Origin: CAIWHR01 sp963734055
Lineage (GTDB): Bacteria > Pseudomonadota > Gammaproteobacteria > Burkholderiales > Casimicrobiaceae
DNA length: 64,000 nucleotides
Assembly: GCA_963734055.1 (NCBI GenBank)
Contig: CAVTFQ010000001.1
Coordinates: 1-64,000 of the forward strand
Direction: 5' to 3'
The notes under the pieces are model-generated. The model made no database searches and was not told the DNA's origin. It worked only from the letters and a program-made list of their open reading frames with translations. The translations under genes were made by a program, and so were the position numbers. Positions 9,020 through 16,605 of this stretch are shown one piece after another (positions within the stretch are counted from its first letter, which is position 1; each line of letters opens with the position of its first letter).

Positions 9020-10159
9020 ATGCAAATCGAGACCTTCACCCACCGCCTCGGCATCGGATGGTCGGGCCAGATCCCGACCGGGCTCGACTCGCCCCGCACG
9101 CTGGTCGTCGGGTTCGGCGCGCCCGACTACGCCGATCGTCCCGAGGCGCTGGCCGAACTGACCGCGTCCTTCCCGCGGAGCACCGTTGTCGGATGTTCCA
9201 CCGCGGGCGAGATCCACGACCAGGCCGTCGCCGACGGGTCGCTCGTCGTGGGCGTCGTCCGTTTCAGGCACACCGACCTTGCCGTGGCCTCGACCGCGAT
9301 CGACACGAGCCTCGATTCCGCCTCCGCGGGCGCCCGGCTGGGGCAGACGCTGGCGCCGGGACAGCCGCGCCTCGTCCTCGTCCTGTCCGAGGGACTGACG
9401 GTCAACGGCACCCACCTGGTCCGCGGGCTGCAGGACTCGTTGCCTCGAGAGACGACCATCGTGGGCGGACTCGCGGGCGACGGCGACCGCTTTGCCCGGA
9501 CCTGGGTGCTCGTCGGCGGCAGGCCCGTCGGGCGGCACGTCGCGGCCGTGGCCCTGCGAGGGCCGCTCGAGATCGGCGCCGGGTCACAAGGCGGCTGGGA
9601 CGCGTTCGGTCCCGAGCGGCGCGTGACGCGCGCGACCGGGAATGTCCTCTACGAGCTCGACGGCAAGCCGGCCTTGGCACTCTACAAGCATTACCTGGGC
9701 GAGCTCGCGCGCGGCCTGCCTGCCGCGGCGCTGCGCTTCCCTCTTTCGATCCGCGAGGAGCGCCGTGCGAAGAGCGCCGTCGTGCGCACGGTGCTCGCCA
9801 TCGACGACAGTTCGCAATCGATGACGTTTGCCGGCGACGTTCCCGTGGGCTGGCATGCGCAGCTCATGCGATCGAGCCAGGACCGGCTGATCGCCGGCGC
9901 CATGCGCGCTGCCGCCGATGCGACGGACGGCATGACCGGCGCGCCTGCGCTCGCGCTCGCGGTCAGCTGCGTCGGCCGGCGCCTCGTGCTCGGCGCCCGA
10001 ACCGAGGAGGAGACCGAGGCCGCGCTCGAGGCGCTGCCACCCGGATCGCGGCAGATCGGTTTCTACTCGTACGGCGAGATCTCGCCCGCGCGCGGCGCCG
10101 GCTGCGAGCTGCACAACCAGACGATGACGCTCACGACGATCCGTGAAGCATCTGCATAA
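9020..10159 (+). CDS. FIST-domain sensory protein
   Basis: A 379-residue protein with an N-terminal FIST_N domain (about 30-220; note GCSTAGEIHDQAVADGSLVV and GGLAGDGDRF) and a FIST_C domain (about 225-360; note GFYSYGEISP near the end). FIST proteins are thought to sense small ligands such as amino acids and to feed signalling enzymes. The ATG at 9020 (MQIETFTHRLGIGW) is preferred over an upstream TTG. Its end overlaps the following GGDEF-EAL gene by 17 bases, so the two are translationally coupled and the FIST protein is probably the sensor for that cyclic-di-GMP enzyme. Confidence 0.88.
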   Translation: MQIETFTHRLGIGWSGQIPTGLDSPRTLVVGFGAPDYADRPEALAELTASFPRSTVVGCSTAGEIHDQAVADGSLVVGVVRFRHTDLAVASTAIDTSLDSASAGARLGQTLAPGQPRLVLVLSEGLTVNGTHLVRGLQDSLPRETTIVGGLAGDGDRFARTWVLVGGRPVGRHVAAVALRGPLEIGAGSQGGWDAFGPERRVTRATGNVLYELDGKPALALYKHYLGELARGLPAAALRFPLSIREERRAKSAVVRTVLAIDDSSQSMTFAGDVPVGWHAQLMRSSQDRLIAGAMRAAADATDGMTGAPALALAVSCVGRRLVLGARTEEETEAALEALPPGSRQIGFYSYGEISPARGAGCELHNQTMTLTTIREASA

Positions 10160-12098
10160 CCTTCTGCGCCGTCAGCTGCGGCGACTGGGGCTCGCGCCGG
10201 GCCGCGTGCCGCCCGCCGACGCGTGGCGGACGCTGCTCGAGCAGGTGAGCCAGAGCTACGGCGCCGCCGACCAGGACCGCTACCTGCTCGAGCGCTCGCA
10301 GGACATTTCGTCGCGCGAGATGCAGGAGCTCTACGATGCGCTCCACCACGAGCGGGACACGCTCGAAACGCGCGTCCGCGATCGCACCGCGGCACTCGCC
10401 GCGAGCGAGTCGCGCTTCAGGAGCTTCACCTCGCTCGGCTCCGACTGGTATTGGGAACAGGACGTCGACTTCCGGTTCACCGCGATCAGCGGCAACTTCG
10501 CCCAGGTCACGGGCTTCTCGGTCGACGAGCAGATCGGACGCGCGTGCTGGGAAGTTCCGGGCATCGAGCCTCCGGACGGCGGCTGGATTCGTCACCGCGC
10601 GCGGCTCGCCTCGCGCGAGACCTACTTCGACGTCGTGATGCGGCGGATCCATCCCGTGCGCGGCGCGACCTACGCGGCGATCAGCGGCGAGCCGGTGTTC
10701 GATGCCGCGGGGCGGTTCGTCGGTTATCGCGGCATCGGCCGCGAGATCACGCAGCAGAAGCTGGCCGAGGAGAACGTCAACCGGCTCGCCCACTACGACA
10801 CGCTCACGTCGCTGTTCAATCGCGGCGCGTTCTTCGACCGTCTCGCGCACGCCCTGTCGGTCGCGCGCCGGCACGGTCACATGATCGCGGTACTCTTCAT
10901 CGATCTCGACCGCTTCAAGGACGTCAACGACGTGTTCGGGCACCTCACCGGCGACGAGGTGCTCAAGATCATGGCGGAGCGGATCCTGGACACCATTCGT
11001 GCCTCCGACACCGCGGCGCGGCTCGGCGGCGACGAGTTCATCGTGCTCGCCGAGAACGTTCCGCGCGAGTCGGACCTGAGCGACTTCGCCCAGCGACTGC
11101 TCGACGTGCTGTCGGAGCCGTTTTCGCTCCTCGGCCAGGAGTGCCGCCTTTCCGCGAGCATCGGGATCGCGATGTGCCCGCAGGACGGGGACGACGGCGC
11201 GACGCTGCTCAAGAAGGCCGACATCGCGATGTACCGGGCGAAGGCCTCCGGACGCAACGGCCTGGCGTTCTTCTCCGAAGTCGACAGCCGTCCCGCCGAG
11301 GAACGCATCGTGATGGGCGCGGGAATCCGGCGCGCCATCGACACGAACCAGCTGCGCCTTCTCTACCAGCCCAAGGTGTCCGTCCGCACCGGCGCGATGA
11401 CCGGTGTCGAGGCGCTCGTGCGCTGGGAGCATCCCGAGCGCGGCCTCCTCCTGCCCGATCTGTTCATTCCGCTGGCCGAGGATTCGGGCCTCATCCGGCA
11501 CATCGGGCGCTGGGTCCTGCACAACGCGTGCGCGCAAGCGCTCGCGTGGCAGGCGCAAGGCACGGGCCCCGTCCGCGTCGCCGTTAATCTGTCGCCGCGC
11601 CAGTTCAGCGACGAGCGGCTGGTGATCGAGATCGCGCATGCGCTCGCGCAGACCGAGCTTCCCGCGCACCTGCTCGAGGTCGAGATCACCGAGAGCATGA
11701 TGATGGAGAATCCGGAGCGCGCCGCCGAGACTCTCCGGGAGATCAAGGACATGGGCGTCCACGTCTCGATCGACGACTTCGGTACCGGCTACTCGTCGCT
11801 CGCGCGCCTCAAGAAATTTCCGATCGAGAGCGTCAAGATCGATCGTTCCTTCATCCGCGACATCGCGGTCGACCCGGACGACGCCGCCATCGTGTCCGCG
11901 GTGATCGCGATGGCGCACAGCCTGCGCCTCAAGGTGATCGCCGAAGGCGTCGAGACGCAGGACCAGGTGCGCTTCCTGCGCGAGCGCGGCTGCGACGAAA
12001 TCCAGGGCTTCTACTACAGCCGCCCCGTGACGGCCCAAGAGATCACCGCGTTCGGCGCGCGGCACAGCGCGAGCCGCCTGGAAGCGGTCGGCGACTGA
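10143..12098 (+). CDS. PAS-GGDEF-EAL cyclic-di-GMP enzyme
   Basis: A 651-residue cytoplasmic protein. A short N-terminal region and coiled coil (about 48-88) are followed by a PAS domain (about 90-205), a GGDEF diguanylate cyclase domain (about 212-375, intact GGDEF at 295-299) and an EAL phosphodiesterase domain (about 385-640, EAL at 423-425). An inhibitory I-site RASD (286-289) sits exactly five residues before GGDEF. The EAL active-site residues look intact (NLSPRQF, EITES, DDFGTGYSSL, KIDRSFI, AEGVETQDQ, QGFYYS), so it can in principle make and degrade c-di-GMP. The N-terminal part without transmembrane segments and the overlap with the FIST gene suggest a FIST-controlled enzyme. Confidence 0.92.
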   Translation: MKHLHNLLRRQLRRLGLAPGRVPPADAWRTLLEQVSQSYGAADQDRYLLERSQDISSREMQELYDALHHERDTLETRVRDRTAALAASESRFRSFTSLGSDWYWEQDVDFRFTAISGNFAQVTGFSVDEQIGRACWEVPGIEPPDGGWIRHRARLASRETYFDVVMRRIHPVRGATYAAISGEPVFDAAGRFVGYRGIGREITQQKLAEENVNRLAHYDTLTSLFNRGAFFDRLAHALSVARRHGHMIAVLFIDLDRFKDVNDVFGHLTGDEVLKIMAERILDTIRASDTAARLGGDEFIVLAENVPRESDLSDFAQRLLDVLSEPFSLLGQECRLSASIGIAMCPQDGDDGATLLKKADIAMYRAKASGRNGLAFFSEVDSRPAEERIVMGAGIRRAIDTNQLRLLYQPKVSVRTGAMTGVEALVRWEHPERGLLLPDLFIPLAEDSGLIRHIGRWVLHNACAQALAWQAQGTGPVRVAVNLSPRQFSDERLVIEIAHALAQTELPAHLLEVEITESMMMENPERAAETLREIKDMGVHVSIDDFGTGYSSLARLKKFPIESVKIDRSFIRDIAVDPDDAAIVSAVIAMAHSLRLKVIAEGVETQDQVRFLRERGCDEIQGFYYSRPVTAQEITAFGARHSASRLEAVGD

Positions 12099-12115
12099 GC
12101 GAGCCAAGGCCCGAG

Positions 12116-12303
12116 GACGCCCGCGCGAGCAGGGCGAAGCCCAGGAGCGCAGCTCGCGTCCTGCGAGCGCTGGCGGCGGCCGACCCCTCGCAGCAACTAG
12201 ATCCTCCATCGGTACGGAGGCCGCGCGTCGCCGAGCGATGGTGGACGCCCGCGCGAAGCCCAGGAGCGCAGCTCGCGTCTGCGAGCGCGGGTGGCGGCCG
12301 ACC
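12116..12303. repeat. Two direct copies of a 60-69 bp hairpin-forming repeat
   Basis: In the 315-base gap between the GGDEF-EAL and pgsA genes, 12116-12184 and 12244-12303 share GACGCCCGCGCGA, then GCGAAGCCCAGGAGCGCAGC, then TCGCGT-(C)-CTGCGAGCGC and GGCGGCCGACC. Each copy contains a perfect hairpin, GCTCGC-loop-GCGAGC. This looks like a REP-type dispersed element. The rest of the gap holds a further short inverted stretch (GCGGAGGCCGCACGGCCG) but no gene that I can support. Confidence 0.6.
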
Positions 12304-12413
12304 TCGAGGTACCACGGTTGAAGCGAATAGTGCGGAGGCCGCACGGCCGTTGGTCCGGCCATCGAAAATCGCCCAACGATGAAGAGGCCGGCGATCCGAA
12401 AGTCGCCTGACCC

Positions 12414-12989
12414 TCAGGTCCGGTAGCCGCGCAGGTGCGGTGCCGCGAGCCGGAGATAGTGGAGCATCGACCAGAGCGTGAGGATCGCCGCGATCCACAG
12501 CGCGACCGTTCCGATCACCGGCGTCGGAATCCCCGGGATCAGCGGCTCATGGAGCAGGAGCGCGACGATCGCGGTCATCTGCGCGACCGTCTTGAGCTTG
12601 CCCATGAAAGCGACCGCCACGCTCCTGCGCTGGCCGAGCTCCGCCATCCACTCGCGCAACGCGGAGATCGCGATCTCGCGGCCGATGATGATGATCGCGA
12701 GGTAGCTCTGGGCGCGATCGAGCCAAACGAGCACGATCAGCGCCGCCGCGACCATCAGCTTGTCCGCGACCGGATCGAGGAACGCGCCGAAGGCCGTGGT
12801 GATGCCCCACCGGCGCGCGAGCCAGCCGTCGAGCCAATCCGTGATCGAGGCGACGAGGAAGATCGCCATCGCGGTCCAGTTCTGCGTGGCGGGGGCGAGC
12901 CACCCGTCGGGCAGATAGTAGACGCCGACGAACACCGGGATCAGCAGGATCCGGAGCCAGGTGAGAAAGATGGGGAGGTTGAACGGCAT
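12414..12989 (-). CDS. pgsA: CDP-diacylglycerol--glycerol-3-phosphate 3-phosphatidyltransferase
   Basis: A 191-residue membrane enzyme that makes phosphatidylglycerophosphate from CDP-diacylglycerol and glycerol-3-phosphate in the inner membrane. The CDP-alcohol phosphotransferase motif D-G-x2-A-R-x8-G-x3-D-x3-D is complete in DGWLARRWGITTAFGAFLD followed by PVAD (around residues 54-76). Four or more hydrophobic segments are visible. The length matches E. coli PgsA. It lies downstream of uvrC on the same strand with 96 bases between, a pair that is common in proteobacteria. Confidence 0.95.
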   Translation of the reverse strand: MPFNLPIFLTWLRILLIPVFVGVYYLPDGWLAPATQNWTAMAIFLVASITDWLDGWLARRWGITTAFGAFLDPVADKLMVAAALIVLVWLDRAQSYLAIIIIGREIAISALREWMAELGQRRSVAVAFMGKLKTVAQMTAIVALLLHEPLIPGIPTPVIGTVALWIAAILTLWSMLHYLRLAAPHLRGYRT

Positions 12990-13085
12990 GGAGGCAGTGC
13001 TGCGGACGGGAGCTGCGCTGCTAGGACGATTCTACCGCGACGGAGTTCGCCCTGCGCCCGCCCTCGTGGGCGGCCGAGCGCACGA

Positions 13086-14921
13086 TCAGTGGAGCTGCGC
13101 GAAGATCCGTTCCGCGAGGGCGCGGCTGATGCCCGGAACGCGCGCGAGGTCGTCGACGCTCGCCGCCTGCACGCCGCGCAGCCCGCCGAAGTGCGTGAGC
13201 AGCGCCTGCCGCTTGCGTGCGCCGACACCCGCGATCTCCTGCAGCGTCGAGGTCGTGCGCGCCTTGCCGCGGCGCGCGCGGTGGCCCTGGATCGCGAAAC
13301 GGTGCGCCTCGTCGCGGATCTGCTGCAGGAGGTGCAGGCCCGGATGGTCCGGCGGCAGGTTGAGGACCTCGGCCCGGTCGGGAAATACGATGTCCTCCTC
13401 GCCCGCCTTGCGTTCCGGACCCTTCGCGATCCCGATCAGGCGCGTATCGTGCAGCCCTTGTTCGGCGAGCACCTCGGCCGCGACCGCGACCTGCCCCTTG
13501 CCGCCATCGATGACGAGGAGGTCGGGAACCGGGAATTCGCCGGCGACGATCCGCGCGCAGCGGCGCGTCAGCGCTTCGCGCATCGCCGCATAGTCGTCGC
13601 CCCCCTGCGCGGGCGCGACGTTGAAGCGGCGATACTCGGACGTCTGCAGCGCGAGCCGGTCGAAGATCACGCACGACGCGACCGCCCGCTCGCCCATCGT
13701 GTGCGAGACGTCGAAGCACTCGATCCGCTGGGCCGACGGCGGCAGCCCGAGCGCAGTCTGCAGCGCCGCAAGGCGATCGTCCTGCGTGGCCTTCTGCGCG
13801 AGCTTCTGGCGGACGGCGAAGCCCGCGTTCTGCACCGCCATCGCGAGCCAGACCCGTCGCTCTCCGCCGGGGCTGTCGACGATCTCGATGCGCTGGCCGG
13901 ATTGAGCCGACAGGACCTCGGCGAGCGCCGCATGATCGGCCGCTTCCGGCACGACAATCGTCGGCGGCACCGGCCGCTCGACGTAGTGCTGCTCGAGGAA
14001 GGCCGGAACGACCTCGGACAGCTGGGTCGCATCCGCATGCTGCGGAAAGAACGTGCGATCGCCGACATGTCGGCCGCCGCGGATCATCACGACGTTGACG
14101 GCGACGAGTCCCTGTTCCGCCACGACGGCGACGACGTCGATGTCGCCCGCCGTCGCGCTCTCGACGAACTGCCGGGCCTGGAGCTGCGCGAGACGCGTGA
14201 TCTTGTCGCGGATGCGCGCCGCGCGCTCGAACGCAAGCGACGCTGCGGCCTCGTCCATCTGGACCTTGAGCTGGGCCAGCACCAGGTCCGCCTTGCCCTG
14301 CAGGAAGAGCACCGCGCCCTGGACGTCCTCGCGATAGTCCGCTTCGGCAATCAGGCCGACGCACGGACCGCTGCAGCGCTCGATCTGGTGCAGCATGCAG
14401 GGCCGCGAGCGGTTCGCGAACACCGTGTTCTCGCAGGTGCGGATCTGGAAGACCTTCTGCAGGAGCGCCATGCCCTCGCGGACCGCGCCGGCGCTCGGAT
14501 AAGGACCGAAGTAGCGGTTCTTCCGGTCGAGCCGGCCGCGATGGAAGCGGAGCTGCGGAAACGGATCGGCGGTCAGGCAGACGTACGGATAGCTCTTGTC
14601 GTCGCGAAAGATGACGTTGTAGCGCGGTTCTTCCGACTTGATCAGGTTGTTCTCGAGGAGCAGCGCTTCCCCCTCGGAGCGGGTCACCGTCGTCTCGACC
14701 CGCGCAACCTGCGAGAGCATCACGGCGATCCGAGTCTCGTGCGCGCCCTTCTGGAAATAGCTCGCGACGCGCTTCTTCAGGTCGCGCGCCTTGCCGACGT
14801 AGAGCGTCGCGCCGCCGGCATCGAACATCCGGTACACGCCGGGACGATGCGGCAGCGACGCGATCAGCTCGCGCGCGTCGAACGCGGGCGGCGCCGCGGC
14901 TACCGGTTCCGAGCGGTTCAT
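13086..14921 (-). CDS. uvrC: Excinuclease ABC subunit C
   Basis: A 611-residue nucleotide-excision-repair endonuclease that makes the two incisions around a lesion bound by UvrAB. The GIY-YIG domain is at the N-terminus (GVYRMFDAGGATLYVGKARD). A UVR segment for UvrB binding lies near 205-240 (EDVQGAVLFLQGKADLVLAQ), the RNase-H-like nuclease (RIECFDVSHTMGE, then LLVIDGGKGQ) in the second half, and helix-hairpin-helix motifs (GVGARKRQALLTHFGG) at the end. I place the start at ATG 14921 (MNRSEPVAAAPP), one base after the stop of the upstream glycosylase gene; the frame is open further upstream but that part belongs to the glycosylase. Confidence 0.96.
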   Translation of the reverse strand: MNRSEPVAAAPPAFDARELIASLPHRPGVYRMFDAGGATLYVGKARDLKKRVASYFQKGAHETRIAVMLSQVARVETTVTRSEGEALLLENNLIKSEEPRYNVIFRDDKSYPYVCLTADPFPQLRFHRGRLDRKNRYFGPYPSAGAVREGMALLQKVFQIRTCENTVFANRSRPCMLHQIERCSGPCVGLIAEADYREDVQGAVLFLQGKADLVLAQLKVQMDEAAASLAFERAARIRDKITRLAQLQARQFVESATAGDIDVVAVVAEQGLVAVNVVMIRGGRHVGDRTFFPQHADATQLSEVVPAFLEQHYVERPVPPTIVVPEAADHAALAEVLSAQSGQRIEIVDSPGGERRVWLAMAVQNAGFAVRQKLAQKATQDDRLAALQTALGLPPSAQRIECFDVSHTMGERAVASCVIFDRLALQTSEYRRFNVAPAQGGDDYAAMREALTRRCARIVAGEFPVPDLLVIDGGKGQVAVAAEVLAEQGLHDTRLIGIAKGPERKAGEEDIVFPDRAEVLNLPPDHPGLHLLQQIRDEAHRFAIQGHRARRGKARTTSTLQEIAGVGARKRQALLTHFGGLRGVQAASVDDLARVPGISRALAERIFAQLH

Positions 14922-14922
14922 G

Positions 14923-15624
14923 TCAGGCGGCCCGGCGCGCGCCCGGCATGCCGAGATGCGCCGCGATCCCGTCGAACACGGCGCGGAACATCGGCTCGGT
15001 GAGCCGTCCCGTATTGGTGTTGTAACGGCTGCAGTGGTAGCTGTCGAACAGGATCCGGCCCTGCGCCAGCGAATGACGGGCGCCGTGGGCAAACGGGAAC
15101 CCGCGCAATGCGAGCCCCAGGGCGCGCAGCGCCGCGTCGTGCGCGATGCGGCCGAGCGCGAGGACGGCCGCGCCCTCGGGCAGCGCCGCGAGATCGGCCA
15201 CGAGATACGCATTGCACTCGCGAATTTCGCTCGGCGCCGGCTTGTTCTCGGGCGGCAGGCACTTGACGGCATTGCTGATGCGGCAGTCGATCAGCGCGAG
15301 TCCGTCGTCGCGAGAATCGGAGACCGGCCGCGATGCGAAGCCGTACGCGTGCAGGGTTGCATAGAGGAGGATTCCCGCGAAGTCGCCGGTGAACGGACGT
15401 CCGGTGCGGTTCGCGCCGTGCATGCCGGGCGCGAGCCCGACGATGACGAGCCTCGCGCTGCTCGCGCCGAACGGCGGCACCGGCCGACAGAAGTAGTCGG
15501 GGTGCTCGAGGCGGACGGAATCGAGGAACGCAGCGAGGCGCGGGCAGCGGCGGCAGTCCGGGTCGTACGCGGCGTTCGCCCGCACTTCTGGCAGAATGGC
15601 GCCCTTGCCGGGAGGGGCTTGCAT
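14923..15624 (-). CDS. Uracil-DNA glycosylase, family 5 (UDGb-like)
   Basis: A 233-residue base-excision-repair enzyme. The family-5 signature is plain: GLAPGMHGANRTGRPFTGD around residue 60 (motif 1), and SYHCSRYNTNTGRLT near residue 210, the counterpart of the H-P-S-x2-N loop. Four Cys that could bind an iron-sulfur cluster are present (DPDCRRCPRL near the start, then DCRISNAVKCLPP). I start it at ATG 15624 (MQAPPGKGAIL), because a longer frame to 15801 would overlap the divergent hydrolase gene and adds an Arg-rich tail unlike the family. It ends one base before uvrC, so the two repair genes form an operon. Confidence 0.88.
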   Translation of the reverse strand: MQAPPGKGAILPEVRANAAYDPDCRRCPRLAAFLDSVRLEHPDYFCRPVPPFGASSARLVIVGLAPGMHGANRTGRPFTGDFAGILLYATLHAYGFASRPVSDSRDDGLALIDCRISNAVKCLPPENKPAPSEIRECNAYLVADLAALPEGAAVLALGRIAHDAALRALGLALRGFPFAHGARHSLAQGRILFDSYHCSRYNTNTGRLTEPMFRAVFDGIAAHLGMPGARRAA

Positions 15625-15736
15625 GGCAAGGGCATCGTAGCACGCGCGCTCGACGCTTCGCGCGGCGTCCCTCGTTTCCCGCACGCCGCGCCACTGGTCC
15701 TCGTCTCCGCGCTCCCGCCTCTCCCGCTCCCTTCCC

Positions 15737-16549
15737 ATGCTTCCCCTCGAGATCCATCTCGAACTGCGCTCGCGATTGCCCACGCGCAAGAACGGCCGCA
15801 AGCCGCCGCTCCTGTTCGTCCATGGCGGCTACTGCGACGCGTGGTGCTGGGACACGTACTTCCTGCCGTGGTTCGCGCGGCAGGGCTACGCGGCGTACGC
15901 GCTGTCGCTCCGCGGCCACGGCGAGTCGGGCGGTCGCGGGACGCTGATCGTTTCGGGCCTCGACGACTATGCGGCCGACGTCGAGCACGTGGTGTCGGGC
16001 CTGCCGGCGACCCCGGTGCTCATCGGGCACTCGATGGGCGCGGCGGTGGTCGAGCGCCTGCTCGCGACGCGACCCGTCCGTGCGGCGGCGCTGATCGCGC
16101 CCGTCCCTCCCGCCGGGCTGGTGGCGATCGCCGCGCGACTTGCCGCCGAGCGGCCCGACACCCTCCTCCAGATGATGCAGTTCGACCCGACGCGGCTCTC
16201 CTCGCACGTGTTGGCGACGCTGCGGCCCTTCTACTTCAGCGACGACGTCGAGCCCGCGATCCTCGCGGAGGCGACGCGGCACCTCGGCGCGGAGTCGCCG
16301 CGCGTATTGCTCGACCTGTCGCTGCGCCTGCACTGGCAGCTGCCCGAGCGCGGTACGTCGCCGGTCTTCGTCATGGGCGCCGAGGGCGACCGGATCTGCG
16401 CCCCGGAGGACGTGCGCGCCACCGCGCGCCATCACGGCGTCGATGCCGTCGTCCTGCCGGGACTCGCCCACATGCTGATGCTCGAGCGCGGATGGGAAGC
16501 GCCCGCGCGGGAGCTCGCGCGCTGGCTCGCGACGCTCGACCGAAAGTAG
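15737..16549 (+). CDS. Alpha/beta-hydrolase
   Basis: A 270-residue alpha/beta-hydrolase fold enzyme. The oxyanion region LLFVHGGYCDAWCWD, nucleophile elbow GHSMG (Ser 99), an acid in VMGAEGDRICAPEDV and the catalytic His in LPGLAHMLMLERGW are all present. No signal peptide or membrane segment is seen, so it is cytoplasmic. The substrate cannot be told from sequence; esterase or lipase-like activity is a family-level guess. It is divergent from the uracil-DNA glycosylase gene and 112 bases from its start. Confidence 0.85.
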   Translation: MLPLEIHLELRSRLPTRKNGRKPPLLFVHGGYCDAWCWDTYFLPWFARQGYAAYALSLRGHGESGGRGTLIVSGLDDYAADVEHVVSGLPATPVLIGHSMGAAVVERLLATRPVRAAALIAPVPPAGLVAIAARLAAERPDTLLQMMQFDPTRLSSHVLATLRPFYFSDDVEPAILAEATRHLGAESPRVLLDLSLRLHWQLPERGTSPVFVMGAEGDRICAPEDVRATARHHGVDAVVLPGLAHMLMLERGWEAPARELARWLATLDRK

Positions 16550-16594
16550 GATCAGACCCTATTTTTCATTCGACCAAAAGTCGGGTCTGACCCT
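16549..16594. repeat. Paired GGGTCTGACCC palindromes
   Basis: Between convergent genes, GGATCAGACCCT (16549-16560) and GGGTCTGACCC (16583-16593) flank a 22-base AT-richer spacer. The two blocks are inverted relative to each other and each is itself nearly palindromic. The arrangement overlaps the hydrolase stop codon region. It resembles repetitive extragenic palindromes found in many copies in environmental proteobacteria and could also act as a bidirectional terminator. Confidence 0.55.
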
Positions 16595-16605
16595 ACTCTT
16601 GCATT

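Noticed and set aside
12116..12303. Possible CRISPR array
   Set aside because: There are only two repeat copies, they are internally palindromic and there are no cas genes nearby.
10131..12362. A 743-residue open frame on the minus strand
   Set aside because: It lies antisense to the GGDEF-EAL gene, whose motifs are all intact, and shows no recognisable domain.
12435..15002. An 855-residue open frame on the + strand
   Set aside because: It is antisense to pgsA and uvrC, both clear genes.
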